Notes under the pieces: model-generated
What the model saw: only the letters and a program-made list of their open reading frames with translations
Databases searched by the model: none
Told to the model about the DNA's origin: nothing
Program-made: the position numbers and the translations under genes
Part shown: positions 45,099 through 54,613 of the stretch, one piece after another
Position numbering within the stretch: the stretch's first letter is position 1
Layout: the number at the start of each line of letters is the position of its first letter
Origin: Streptomyces sp. T12
GTDB taxonomy: Bacteria; Actinomycetota; Actinomycetes; Streptomycetales; Streptomycetaceae
NCBI RefSeq assembly: GCF_028736035.1
Contig: NZ_CP117866.1
Span: forward strand, 6,572,001 to 6,636,000
DNA length: 64,000 bases
Reading direction: 5' to 3'

Positions 45099-45605
45099 TC
45101 AGCACGGGCGCAGGGACCAGATCGGGTCCCAGGTCGCCGTGCCGGCCTCGTACGCCGTCGACGTCCAGCGGACGCTGCCGTCCTTGTTGTAGAACTTGGC
45201 GACCGTGCCGGGCGTCTGGTTGTTGGTGAACGGGCCGTCGCCGGTCCAGTTGGTGAGGTTCCACGTCTGGCACTTGTAGAAGTCGAACTTCTGGCCCTTG
45301 ACGATCATGCAAAGGTGGCCGTAGCCGCAGGCCAGGTCCCGTGTGCCGATCCGGCCGTCAGGTGCGGCGGTGACCGTGAGGCCGTCGTAGGTGACCTTGT
45401 CGGCGGAGACCTGGAGCGGCTTCGGGCTCCCGGCGAGAACCTGGTCGGCGACCTGCTGGGTGCTGGTCACCCGGGTGCCGTCCGGCTGGTAGCCGCCGGT
45501 GACCCGGGTGCCGTCCGGGGCGGTGGCGGCGGATGCCGCGACCGTGGAGCCGGCGATCAGTGCCGTGGCCGCGACGAGGAGTGCGGCGGGCTTGATGATG
45601 TTCAC
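45099..45605 (-). CDS. Small secreted protein, I36-like
   Basis: 168 residues from a GTG at 45605 with GGGGGAA upstream. The signal peptide (LLVAATALIAGSTVAASAAT) is followed by a duplicated PDGTRVT motif, then a C-terminal domain with Cys and aromatics (LACGYGHLCMIVKGQKFDFY, WNLTNWTGDGPF) resembling I36-type secreted domains. Function unknown; an inhibitor-like extracellular role is possible. The 22-bp repeat lies 79 bp upstream and overlaps the kinase C stop codon. Confidence 0.78.
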   Translation of the reverse strand: MNIIKPAALLVAATALIAGSTVAASAATAPDGTRVTGGYQPDGTRVTSTQQVADQVLAGSPKPLQVSADKVTYDGLTVTAAPDGRIGTRDLACGYGHLCMIVKGQKFDFYKCQTWNLTNWTGDGPFTNNQTPGTVAKFYNKDGSVRWTSTAYEAGTATWDPIWSLRPC

Positions 45606-45684
45606 GTTGATTCCCCCAGTGAACCTTGGTGGTCGTACCGCCGAAGCGGAGTGCTCACACCGTCCCAGCCCGGTCCGTGCGGTG

Positions 45685-45706
45685 GTACCTAAGACCTCTC
45701 AGGGTC
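45685..45706. promoter_or_regulatory. Shared 22-bp inverted repeat, copy 9
   Basis: GTACCT-AAGACCTCTC-AGGGTC. It is 79 bp upstream of the secreted protein at 45605 and overlaps the end of kinase C. Confidence 0.6.
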
Positions 45707-47279
45707 ACGTCTTGCCGGGCGGCGTGTACTCCTTGAGGTAGTGGGCGACGCGGGCGGCGTAGTCGCGGTACTTCGGGGGAACACCGCCCGCGTTGTTCAC
45801 GACCTTGGTCGAGGTCCGGTACGCGGCCGCCAGCAGCACCTGGCGGTCGCCGGACAAGCCGTTCTGATCGAGGAGCGGTTCCATGTAGCAGAGGTAGCGG
45901 CCCACGGCCGGGATGGACTCGGCCGGCGTGAGGGGAGGCTTGGGGGTCTCCGTCGCGGGGACGCCGTCGTCGCGGATCCACCAGCGCAGCAGGCTCGGCG
46001 TCCAGCGGGCGATGCCGTACTCGCCCTCTTTGCCCACCGACGGATCGGAGAGGTCGGGGTCGAAGTCGCTCTCCGCCTTCAGCAGGGCGGCGATCAGCGC
46101 GGGGGTGACCTCCGGCTGGACGCAGTCGTGCGCGGAGTCGACGATGAGCCGGCGGTAGGCCACCGGGACGCCTTTGTCCGTACGGAGTTCGGAGGCGCCG
46201 TAGGTGGCGGCCGTGACCTTCGTGGTCTCGCCGCCCGAGGCGCCGGCCCCCTCGGCCCCGGCACCGGCCCAGGTGCTGATGCCGTAGCCGAGGGCGGACA
46301 CCGCCACCACGGCGGTCGCGGCGGCCAGCATCGTCGTACGGCGGGAGCGGCGGCGGGGGAGGAGGGACCGCGGCAGGCGCGGTGAGCGGCCGGTGCCCGC
46401 CGCGGCCTCCACCCGCCGCAGCAGCGCCTGACTGCCGATCCGGTCGGTGTGCGTACGGGTCAGGCAGTCCCGCACGATCTCCCGCCAGGCGTCGGGGAGT
46501 TCGGGCGACAGACGCAGCTCGTCGGTGCCGCGGGCGTAGGCGGCGGCCGCGTCGCGACGGGTCGTCGCAGTGGCGCCGGGGAGCGGGAAGGAGCCGGTGA
46601 GCACCAGATGGGCCAGGACGCCGAACGCCCAGACGTCGGCCGAGGGGCGGATGCGGCGGCCGCGTTCGCCGATCTCCGACCAGAGCAGCTCCGGCGGCGT
46701 GTAGTCGGGGGTCGAGAAGGCGGGCGTGTACGCGTGCGTGCCCTCCAGCTCCGCCGCCATGTTGAAGTCGGCGAGCCGGGCCGAACCGTCCTGCATCAGC
46801 AGCACATTGGCCGGTTTGAGGTCACCGTGCACCCAGCCCGCCCGGTGCAGCTGTGCCAGCCCCTCGCAGATCTGCGCGAGCAGCGCCGGTCCCGCCTCCG
46901 GTCTCGGCGTGTGCGCCAGCAGCGCGGACAGCGAGCCTTGCGCCTTCTCCAGTACGAGGACCGTGGCGCCGTCGAGGGCCGGGTGGCCTGCGTCGTCGAC
47001 GACGAGGGTCTCGTACATCCGGATCAGCCGCGGCTGCTTCAGCCTGCGGTGCAACTCGACCTCGCGGTCGATGAGTTCGCGCAGGTGGGAGAGTTGGCGG
47101 GGGGTCCCGGTGCCGGTGGGCAGGAACTTCAGGGCCACCTCGGCCGGCAGGCCCGTGTCGGCTCCGGCGCGCCTGCCCTCGTACACGCTCCCGAACGCCC
47201 CCGTGGCGATCGGCTCCCGCACCTCCCACCCGCCCACCCGGTACCCCTTCGGCACCGGCACGGCGTACGGCTCGGTCAC
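45705..47279 (-). CDS. Kinase C: membrane Ser/Thr kinase with extracellular lysozyme/transglycosylase-like domain
   Basis: 524 residues from the GTG at 47279, overlapping the FHA stop (GTGA). The kinase domain matches kinases A and B (GAFGSVY, K51, HGDLKPAN with D153, DFN with D171). The membrane helix is about 317-336. The external part (about 370-520) is not PG_binding but an SLT/goose-lysozyme-like fold: PALIAALLKAESDFDPDL with candidate catalytic E403, then GEYGIARWTPSLL and LLAAAYRTSTKVVNNAGG. A kinase fused to a putative muramidase-type domain is unusual. The domain could sense, or cut, glycan strands. Confidence 0.87.
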   Translation of the reverse strand: MTEPYAVPVPKGYRVGGWEVREPIATGAFGSVYEGRRAGADTGLPAEVALKFLPTGTGTPRQLSHLRELIDREVELHRRLKQPRLIRMYETLVVDDAGHPALDGATVLVLEKAQGSLSALLAHTPRPEAGPALLAQICEGLAQLHRAGWVHGDLKPANVLLMQDGSARLADFNMAAELEGTHAYTPAFSTPDYTPPELLWSEIGERGRRIRPSADVWAFGVLAHLVLTGSFPLPGATATTRRDAAAAYARGTDELRLSPELPDAWREIVRDCLTRTHTDRIGSQALLRRVEAAAGTGRSPRLPRSLLPRRRSRRTTMLAAATAVVAVSALGYGISTWAGAGAEGAGASGGETTKVTAATYGASELRTDKGVPVAYRRLIVDSAHDCVQPEVTPALIAALLKAESDFDPDLSDPSVGKEGEYGIARWTPSLLRWWIRDDGVPATETPKPPLTPAESIPAVGRYLCYMEPLLDQNGLSGDRQVLLAAAYRTSTKVVNNAGGVPPKYRDYAARVAHYLKEYTPPGKT

Positions 47280-48043
47280 CGGGCCGCCCGGCCGGACGCC
47301 CTGGCCGCCGAGGACGCGGGCTCTCTCAGCACGATGAGGTCGTCCTCCCGGACGAGATCGAAGCGCAGCGCCAGCGACACCAGGGACTCCTTCTTGCCGT
47401 TGAGGCGCGGACCGGTGTCCGCCGTCTCCGGGCCGGGCTTGAGCCGCAGCTTCACGGCGAGGTAGTCGATGTTCCACTGGACGGAAGTGCGGGACGCGGC
47501 GGGCCAGTTGGGGCGGAGCCGGTCCACGACCTGGTCGACCGTGGGCAGCGCGGCGTGCGGTTCACCGCGCAGGCGGGGTTCGCACAGGGCGGCCAGGACC
47601 GCGAAGTACCGCTTGGTGCGGTCGACCGAGAAGGCCGGGGCGGTCGTCGCGCCGTCCAGGCCGCCGTCGGAGCTGAGGTAGTCGTGGCGCGGCGCCCACA
47701 CCTCGACCGTCAGCAGATCGCCGGCCGCCGGCAGCACGATCCGCGAGAACTCGAAGGGGACCGGCGCATCCAGCCGCCCCGGCCCGACCTTGATGTGCTC
47801 GCCCGCCCCCTCCGGGTTCTCCACGACGTACGTCTGTTCCCGGCTGAGGTTGCTCAGTATCCAGAAGGCGCCCTGCGCGGTGATCTCACCGGCTCTGCGG
47901 GACACCCCGTCGTGCGCGATGGTGAGGTCGTTGTCGGAAGCGGAACGCCCGAAGCTGAGCCGCTCGCCGGGCGCGAGTCGGAGCTGGGCGCGGTCGGTCT
48001 CGTCCTCCGTGGTCGGCGGAGGTACCACGATGATGCTGTACAA
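47276..48043 (-). CDS. FHA-domain protein coupled to kinase C
   Basis: 255 residues from a TTG at 48043 with GGGGAGA 8 nt upstream. FHA motifs: GERLSFGRSA, LTIAHDGVSRRAGEI, FWILSNLSREQTYVVENPEG. The C-terminal winged-helix-like region and the GKKESLVSLALRFDLVREDD end match the FHA protein of kinase B. The stop overlaps the kinase start by 4 nt. It is presumed to bind phosphorylated threonines on the kinase or on itself. Confidence 0.86.
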   Translation of the reverse strand: MYSIIVVPPPTTEDETDRAQLRLAPGERLSFGRSASDNDLTIAHDGVSRRAGEITAQGAFWILSNLSREQTYVVENPEGAGEHIKVGPGRLDAPVPFEFSRIVLPAAGDLLTVEVWAPRHDYLSSDGGLDGATTAPAFSVDRTKRYFAVLAALCEPRLRGEPHAALPTVDQVVDRLRPNWPAASRTSVQWNIDYLAVKLRLKPGPETADTGPRLNGKKESLVSLALRFDLVREDDLIVLREPASSAARASGRAAR

Positions 48044-48097
48044 GGTGCGTCTCCCCGTGCCTGACGGCTACCGACGTCAGAGTAGGGCGACGCAGCG

Positions 48098-48133
48098 GGG
48101 CCGTGTCCCCCTCATACGGGTGAGACACGGCCC
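48098..48133. terminator. Hairpin downstream of the membrane protein gene
   Basis: A 10-bp stem (GGGCCGTGTC / GACACGGCCC) with a 16-nt loop, downstream of the gene ending at 48218 and just before the FHA start region. It marks the right border of the accessory island. Confidence 0.65.
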
Positions 48134-48217
48134 TGGCGATTAATTGGCGCGAACTCTTCAGTCACGCGTGAAAATGCGTGAATGTTCGGTGCGTTCGGGA
48201 TGCGCTCGGTGAAGCGT

Positions 48218-48844
48218 TCAGTACCGCGGGCGGCTGAACCAGGCCGACGCCGCGCTGTTGACCATCGAGGCGAGGATGATGCCGGCGATGGCGAGGGAGA
48301 TGAGTCCGGCGAAGGTGGTGGAGCCGCTGGCGCCGTTCACGATGTTGCCGATGCTGCCGAGGATCATCAGCGAGGCGTACACGATCGTGGTGACGCGGAT
48401 GCCGCTGCCACCGTTCTTGAACTTGACGCCCAGGAAGATCGACAGGGCGCCCAGGGCCACCATGAGGCCGGCGACCAGGAAGCCGAGACCGGCCAGGGTG
48501 TCGGTGCTGTCGCCCGAGCCGACGCCGTTGGACACGTCCTGGGCGGCGCCGATGAGGATGCCGGTGATGATGCCGAACAGCAGCTGGAAGCCGGCGAGGA
48601 TGAAGAGGAAGACGCGCGCGGTCTTCATCAGACCGGGCATCTGCATCGGCATCATGTTCCCGCCCGGGTAGCCGGGGTAGGCCGGCTGGCCCTGCGGGTA
48701 GCCGTAGGCGGGCGGCTGCTGGGGAGCGCCCTGCGGGTAGCCGTAGCCGGGCTGGCCCTGGGGCGGCTGCTGCGGCGGGTAGCCGGGCTGGCCCTGAGGC
48801 GGCTGCGGCGGGCCGTAGGGGTTGTTCGGGTCGCCGAAACTCAT
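48218..48844 (-). CDS. Membrane protein with Pro/Gln/Gly/Tyr-rich N-terminus
   Basis: 208 residues from the ATG at 48844 (GGAGGAAA upstream). The first about 75 residues are [12 protein letters not shown] repeats, typical of cytoplasmic tails of actinobacterial membrane proteins. Four hydrophobic helices follow ([68 protein letters not shown]). No enzymatic motif. Divergent from folD; function unknown. Confidence 0.8.
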   Translation of the reverse strand: MSFGDPNNPYGPPQPPQGQPGYPPQQPPQGQPGYGYPQGAPQQPPAYGYPQGQPAYPGYPGGNMMPMQMPGLMKTARVFLFILAGFQLLFGIITGILIGAAQDVSNGVGSGDSTDTLAGLGFLVAGLMVALGALSIFLGVKFKNGGSGIRVTTIVYASLMILGSIGNIVNGASGSTTFAGLISLAIAGIILASMVNSAASAWFSRPRY

Positions 48845-49113
48845 GGCGGTCTTTCCTCCGTTGTTTCCGAGTGCGGGGACGCGCGGCATGGTTCGGAGGA
48901 AGGTCTACGTATGCGGTGTGTCCCCCCGTACTGCCCGCGGCACTTCTGTCACATCGTTCTTTAGTCGGCTCTTACTTGTCCAGCCGCATTCCCTATGCGT
49001 TGTGCAAGTGCAACATCACCGATCATGGGCGGATACGGGCGGAGATACGGTGCTCAAGGCCACAGCCGACCCGGATTGGAACCAGGAGGGCGTCATCCGC
49101 GAGGATGGGACCC

Positions 49114-49971
49114 ATGACCGCCCAGATTCTCGATGGCAAGGCCACCGCAGCCGCGATCAAGTCCGATCTGACCGCCCGCGTGGCGGCGCTGAAGGAGAAG
49201 GGCGTCACGCCCGGCCTCGGCACGATCCTGGTCGGGGACGACCCCGGCAGCCAGAAGTACGTCGCCGGCAAGCACCGTGACTGTGCCCAGGTCGGCATCG
49301 CCTCCATCCAGCGCGAGCTGCCGGCCACCGCGACCCAGGAGGAGATCGAGGCGGTCGTCCGCGAGCTGAACGAGGACCCCGCCTGCACCGGCTACATCGT
49401 CCAGCTCCCGCTGCCCAAGGGCATCGACGAGAACCGGATCCTGGAGCTCATGGACCCGGACAAGGACGCCGACGGGCTGCATCCCATGAACCTCGGCCGT
49501 CTGGTGCTCAACGAGCCCGCCCCGCTGCCCTGCACCCCGAACGGCGTCCTCACCCTCCTGCGCCGCCACGGCGTGGAGATCAAGGGCGCCGAGGTCGTGG
49601 TCGTCGGTCGCGGTGTCACCATCGGCCGGCCGATGCCGCTGCTGCTGACCCGGCGCAGCGAGAACGCGACCGTGACCCAGTGCCACACCGGGACGCGGGA
49701 CCTGGCGGCCCACCTGCGCCGCGCGGACATCATCGTCGCCGCCGCGGGCTCCGCCCACCTGATCCGCCCCGAGGACGTGAAGGCGGGCGCGGCCGTCCTC
49801 GACGTCGGTGTCTCGCGCAACGCCGAGGGCAAGATCGTGGGCGACGTGCACCCCGGCGTCGCCGAGGTGGCCGGCTGGATCTCCCCTAACCCCGGTGGCG
49901 TGGGCCCGATGACCCGGGCGCAGCTGCTGGTCAACGTGGTCGAGGCGGCGGAGCGCAGTGTCGTCGGCTGA
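49114..49971 (+). CDS. folD: Methylenetetrahydrofolate dehydrogenase/cyclohydrolase
   Basis: 285 residues from the ATG at 49114 (GAGGATGGG upstream); the longer frame is spurious. FolD interconverts 5,10-methylene- and 10-formyl-THF with NADP. Motifs: [10 protein letters not shown] (the Tyr/Lys active-site region), [26 protein letters not shown] (nucleotide loop) and [14 protein letters not shown]. It supplies 10-formyl-THF for PurN and PurH. It overlaps the DUF3017 gene by 14 nt. Confidence 0.96.
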   Translation: MTAQILDGKATAAAIKSDLTARVAALKEKGVTPGLGTILVGDDPGSQKYVAGKHRDCAQVGIASIQRELPATATQEEIEAVVRELNEDPACTGYIVQLPLPKGIDENRILELMDPDKDADGLHPMNLGRLVLNEPAPLPCTPNGVLTLLRRHGVEIKGAEVVVVGRGVTIGRPMPLLLTRRSENATVTQCHTGTRDLAAHLRRADIIVAAAGSAHLIRPEDVKAGAAVLDVGVSRNAEGKIVGDVHPGVAEVAGWISPNPGGVGPMTRAQLLVNVVEAAERSVVG

Positions 49972-50563
49972 GCGGAACCCGGAGCGGGTCGCGCAGGACG
50001 CGCAGGACGCGCAGGAGGTCGTCCCGGAGGAGGCCTCCGCGGAAGCCTCTGTCTCTGCGGATGTCTCTGTGGAAGCCTCTGCGGATGCATCCGGGGGCGG
50101 CCCCGAGGACGTCTCGGAGGAGATCGAGGTGCGGGACGCGGTCAGCGCGCCCGACGCCGAGGGCAAGCCGGTGCGGACCACCCGCCGCTTCCCGCTCTTC
50201 ACCAGGGACACGGCCCGCCCCGAGGGCGGCGGCCGGGCCGCGGCCGGTGACGCCCCGGCGCCCGCCCGGCAGTGGCCGGTCCTCCTCGTCCTCGGCCTGG
50301 TCGGGGTGGGCCTGCTGATCACGGCGCTCGACGTGTTCCGGGTCGGCACGCTGGTGATCGGCGGCGCCCTGCTGACCGGCGCGGTGCTGCGCTGGCTCCT
50401 GCCGAGCGTCGGCATGCTCGCCGTGCGCTCGCGCTTCACGGACATAGTGACGTACGGCGGGCTGGGCCTCGTGATCGTGCTGCTGGCGTTGATGGCGCAG
50501 CCGAAGCCGCTGCTTCAGATCCCGTTCCTGAAGGACGCGCTGCACTTCACGGTGGAGAACTGA
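49958..50563 (+). CDS. DUF3017 membrane protein
   Basis: 201 residues from a GTG at 49958 inside the 3' end of folD, with GGAG upstream. The acidic Ala/Glu/Ser/Val-rich N-terminus includes repeats encoded by GACGCGCAG units (near 49994-50022). Three hydrophobic helices follow ([53 protein letters not shown]). This small membrane protein follows folD in many actinomycetes; its function is unknown. Confidence 0.85.
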   Translation: MSSAERNPERVAQDAQDAQEVVPEEASAEASVSADVSVEASADASGGGPEDVSEEIEVRDAVSAPDAEGKPVRTTRRFPLFTRDTARPEGGGRAAAGDAPAPARQWPVLLVLGLVGVGLLITALDVFRVGTLVIGGALLTGAVLRWLLPSVGMLAVRSRFTDIVTYGGLGLVIVLLALMAQPKPLLQIPFLKDALHFTVEN

Positions 50564-50575
50564 AGCACCTCACGC

Positions 50576-50619
50576 GACGGCGGCCCGTCCTCTCCCCCGC
50601 GGAAGGACGGGCCGCCGTC
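50576..50619. terminator. Terminator of the folD-DUF3017 operon
   Basis: A 16-bp perfect stem (GACGGCGGCCCGTCCT / AGGACGGGCCGCCGTC) with a 12-nt loop, 12 nt after the stop. Confidence 0.85.
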
Positions 50620-50779
50620 CGCGTCAACCCTCGGGCACGCTGAAGGGGCTGTTCAACGCCTGTCAGTGCGCTGTGGCACGGAAGTGACCGTTCCGCTACG
50701 TCGGGGTCGTCGAGGTACGTCGGGAACCATGGCGCCGCTCCGTGTCGTCACCTGATCGGATCTGGTTCGGAGGTGAGCG

Positions 50780-51316
50780 ATGGGTGCCTGGCAGCCGCTG
50801 CCCGACGATCTGCCGCCGGAGGTGCGGCACTTCGTGGAGCAGTTGCGGCAGCTCAAGGACCGTACGGGCCTGAGCCTGGTCGCGCTGGGTGCGCGCACGG
50901 CGTACAGCAAGTCCTCCTGGCAGCGTTACCTCAACGCCACCCAGCCCCCGCCCCGGCAGGCGGTCGTCGCCCTGTGCCGGGTGGCGGGGACCGGGAAGGA
51001 GGAGGCGGAACGTTTCGGGGTGCGGTGGGAGCTGGCCGTGCAGGCGTGGCCGAAGTCTGCGACGGTGCCGGCCAAGCCGGAAGGCGCGGAGGGCGAAGGT
51101 GCCGAGGGCGGCGAGAAGTCGGAGGAGCGCGAGAAGTCCGCGGGGCACGAGAAGTCCGCGGAGCACGAGGAGTACGAGGACGATCCCACCCTTCCCTGGT
51201 GGGACGCGCCGCCGGCGAAGCCGGAGCCGCCGTCGCGTCGGTTGCTGGTGGTCGCCGTCGTGCTCGTCGTGGCCCTGGTGCTGACGGCGGTGATCGGGGC
51301 CCTCGCGCTGGGGTGA
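50780..51316 (+). CDS. Membrane-anchored XRE-family HTH protein
   Basis: 178 residues, GGAGG 6 nt before the ATG. The N-terminal HTH domain (about 15-85: LKDRTGLSLVALGARTAYSK, SSWQRYLNATQPPPRQAVV) is followed by an acidic Lys/Glu/Gly linker and a single C-terminal membrane helix (LLVVAVVLVVALVLTAVIGA) with almost nothing outside. The HTH is closely similar to that of the next gene. It is a possible membrane-tethered regulator; no ligand domain is present. Confidence 0.8.
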   Translation: MGAWQPLPDDLPPEVRHFVEQLRQLKDRTGLSLVALGARTAYSKSSWQRYLNATQPPPRQAVVALCRVAGTGKEEAERFGVRWELAVQAWPKSATVPAKPEGAEGEGAEGGEKSEEREKSAGHEKSAEHEEYEDDPTLPWWDAPPAKPEPPSRRLLVVAVVLVVALVLTAVIGALALG

Positions 51317-51749
51317 GCCGGTTGAGGTCGACGTGCCGGACTTGTCCGAATGGGGAGTGTGTGGGCCCATGTGACGCAGGTGATCGTTTATGTGCTTTCT
51401 GTGTGTCGATGTGTTGACAAGTTCGCGGATTTGCAAGGAAGTCGTTCAACAGCCGGGCTAGCGTGGTCGATCGGGACGGGTCGGGGCGTCCCGAGTGGTT
51501 GGCAAGGGCTTACTGCCAGGGTTGCGTCGGCCGGAGAGGGGGGCCGGTGGAACACTGGACGCGGTCCGATGGGCGTGCAACGGTGCATGGCCACGGTCCG
51601 GATGCTCCCGTGCGCCCCCACCCCGGGAACTGAGATCCTTATCGGGCGCATCCCTGTGGGTAGCCAGAACGGGGACTCGGCAGAGGGCACCACGCGCGGG
51701 GGAAACGCGAGAAACACCAGCACGAACCGGGGGGAAGAGGGGGGAAGCA
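51317..51749. other. Intergenic region between two XRE genes
   Basis: 433 bp without a convincing gene. A TTGACA hexamer at 51414-51419 lies in an AT-richer stretch, but no good -10 at the right spacing is visible. It must include the promoter for the gene at 51750. Confidence 0.4.
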
Positions 51750-53042
51750 ATGCCTCGTTGGAGGGCCTTGCCGGATGAACTCGATCCGCAGGTCAGGGAG
51801 TTCGCGAGCCAGCTGCGTCGGCTCGTGGACCGCAGCGGTCTGAGCATCGCGGCGCTGGCCGACCGCACGGGATACAGCAAGACGTCCTGGGAGCGGTATC
51901 TGAACGGGCGACTGCTCGCGCCCAAGGGCGCGATCGTGGCGCTCGCCGAGGTCACGGGCACCAATCCCGTTCATCTGACGACGATGTGGGAGCTCGCCGA
52001 ACGGGCGTGGAGCCGTTCGGAGATGCGCCACGACATGACCATGGAGGCGATCCGGATCTCCCAGGCGCGCGCCGCGCTGAGCGAGTTCGGGGCGCCGCCG
52101 GCGAACGCCAAGGGGAGTGCGAAGGCGGGCAAGGCCGCCCGCAAGAGCGGCAGCGCGACGGCGACACCCGGCGTGGCGGGACCGGCGGGCGTGGCACCGA
52201 CCGTGCCGCCCACGGTGCCGGCGCAGCCTACGGCGCCGGAGGTGCGGGATTCCGCGGTCCGGGACTCCGAGGTCCGGGATTCCCCGGTGCGGGACTCGGT
52301 GGGACGGGGCTCCAGTGGGGCGGACGTCCGCGACGGCTCCTCCTCCGGGGGCAACTCCTGGGGGCTGGCGGGGTATCGAGGTCCGGCGCCGACGGGGGGT
52401 CGTACGGCGGGGGCGGCGCCGTCGGGGATGGCGGGGGCGTCCGGCGCGTCCGGGGTGTCCGACCCGGTTCCGGGTTCGGCGGGGATGCCGAGCCCGTACG
52501 GCGAGCCTCCGCAGCGGCCTCGTCCGGGGGGCGGATCCTCCGGCGGCGGTGGCAAGCGGCGGCTGACGATGTTCCTCGCGGGCGTCGTCGGTGTGCTGGT
52601 CGTGATCGCGGCGGTGTTCTACCTCACCGACCCCGGCAGCGGGAACAAGGACGAGGACGCGGTCAAGTCGCCCTCGCCTTCCGTGACGACGGACCCCGAT
52701 CTGCCGGCCGGGGTGGAGTGCAGCGGTGACTCCTGCACCGGCAAGGACGCGGAGAGCATGGGCTGCAGCGGTGACCTGGTGACGACCGCCAAGACGGCGA
52801 CCGTCGGCACGGCCGTGGTCGAGGTGCGCTACAGCGAGACGTGCGGCGCGGCGTGGGGGCGTATCACGCAGGCCGCGCAGGGGGACGAGGTGGTGGTGAC
52901 GGTCGGCAAGACGAAGCAGACCGGATCGATCACCCTCGCCGGGGACACGATCGCGTACACGCCGATGGTGGCCGTGAAGGACGCGGGCGAGGCCAAGGCC
53001 TGCGCGACGCTGGCTGCGGGCCAGGAGGGGTGCACGCAGTAA
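51750..53042 (+). CDS. Membrane-anchored XRE-family HTH protein with extracellular DUF2690 domain
   Basis: 430 residues from the ATG at 51750 (GAGGGGGGAAG upstream). HTH about 10-85 (LVDRSGLSIAALADRTGYSK, TSWERYLNGRLLAPKGAIV). A long Ala/Gly/Pro/Ser/Arg linker has VRDSAVRDSEVRDSPVRDS repeats. One membrane helix (FLAGVVGVLVVIAAVFYLT, near residue 280) leads to an extracellular DUF2690 domain with Cys pairs (CSGDSCTGKDAESMGCSGD, YSETCGAAWGRI). The architecture suggests an outside-in regulator without a kinase. Followed by a strong hairpin. Confidence 0.85.
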   Translation: MPRWRALPDELDPQVREFASQLRRLVDRSGLSIAALADRTGYSKTSWERYLNGRLLAPKGAIVALAEVTGTNPVHLTTMWELAERAWSRSEMRHDMTMEAIRISQARAALSEFGAPPANAKGSAKAGKAARKSGSATATPGVAGPAGVAPTVPPTVPAQPTAPEVRDSAVRDSEVRDSPVRDSVGRGSSGADVRDGSSSGGNSWGLAGYRGPAPTGGRTAGAAPSGMAGASGASGVSDPVPGSAGMPSPYGEPPQRPRPGGGSSGGGGKRRLTMFLAGVVGVLVVIAAVFYLTDPGSGNKDEDAVKSPSPSVTTDPDLPAGVECSGDSCTGKDAESMGCSGDLVTTAKTATVGTAVVEVRYSETCGAAWGRITQAAQGDEVVVTVGKTKQTGSITLAGDTIAYTPMVAVKDAGEAKACATLAAGQEGCTQ

Positions 53043-53073
53043 GTCCCCCTGCGCCCCTGCGGTTCTGCTTCTC

Positions 53074-53108
53074 GACGCCGGTCAGGCAATCCCAGCCTGA
53101 CCGGCGTC
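53074..53108. terminator. Hairpin after the DUF2690 gene
   Basis: A 13-bp perfect stem (GACGCCGGTCAGG / CCTGACCGGCGTC) with a 9-nt loop, 31 nt after the stop codon. Confidence 0.8.
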
Positions 53109-53131
53109 TGGCGTCTGGCGTCTGGCGTCTG
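53104..53131 (+). repeat. Four tandem copies of GCGTCTG
   Basis: Four exact 7-nt units directly follow and overlap the 3' arm of the preceding hairpin, which ends in the same heptamer. Slippage expansion is the likely origin. Confidence 0.9.
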
Positions 53132-53198
53132 GCGTCCCCGCGTTGGGCGTTGGGCGGTGAAAAGTTTTCGGACCGGACAGGAATGGCCGTCGGCATAG

Positions 53199-54482
<1,284 letters not shown>

Positions 54483-54516
54483 GCCCGTCTCAGAGGCCGT
54501 TCTGTCACGAACCTGC

Positions 54517-54554
54517 GCAGGCCCCGTTCCGGTTTCTTCCGGAACGGGGCCTGC
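54517..54554. terminator. mdh terminator
   Basis: A 16-bp perfect stem (GCAGGCCCCGTTCCGG / CCGGAACGGGGCCTGC) with a 6-nt TTTCTT loop. Confidence 0.9.
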
Positions 54555-54613
54555 GGCCGGTTTCGCCGCTAGCGTCGCAAGAGGTAAGCAGCGCGCGATT
54601 CGGGGGACTTGCC

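Noticed and set aside
44949..45692. Plus-strand ORF of 247 codons opposite the secreted gene at 45099.
   Set aside because: The minus-strand gene has a signal peptide and a ribosome site; the plus ORF is Gly/Arg-rich shadow sequence.
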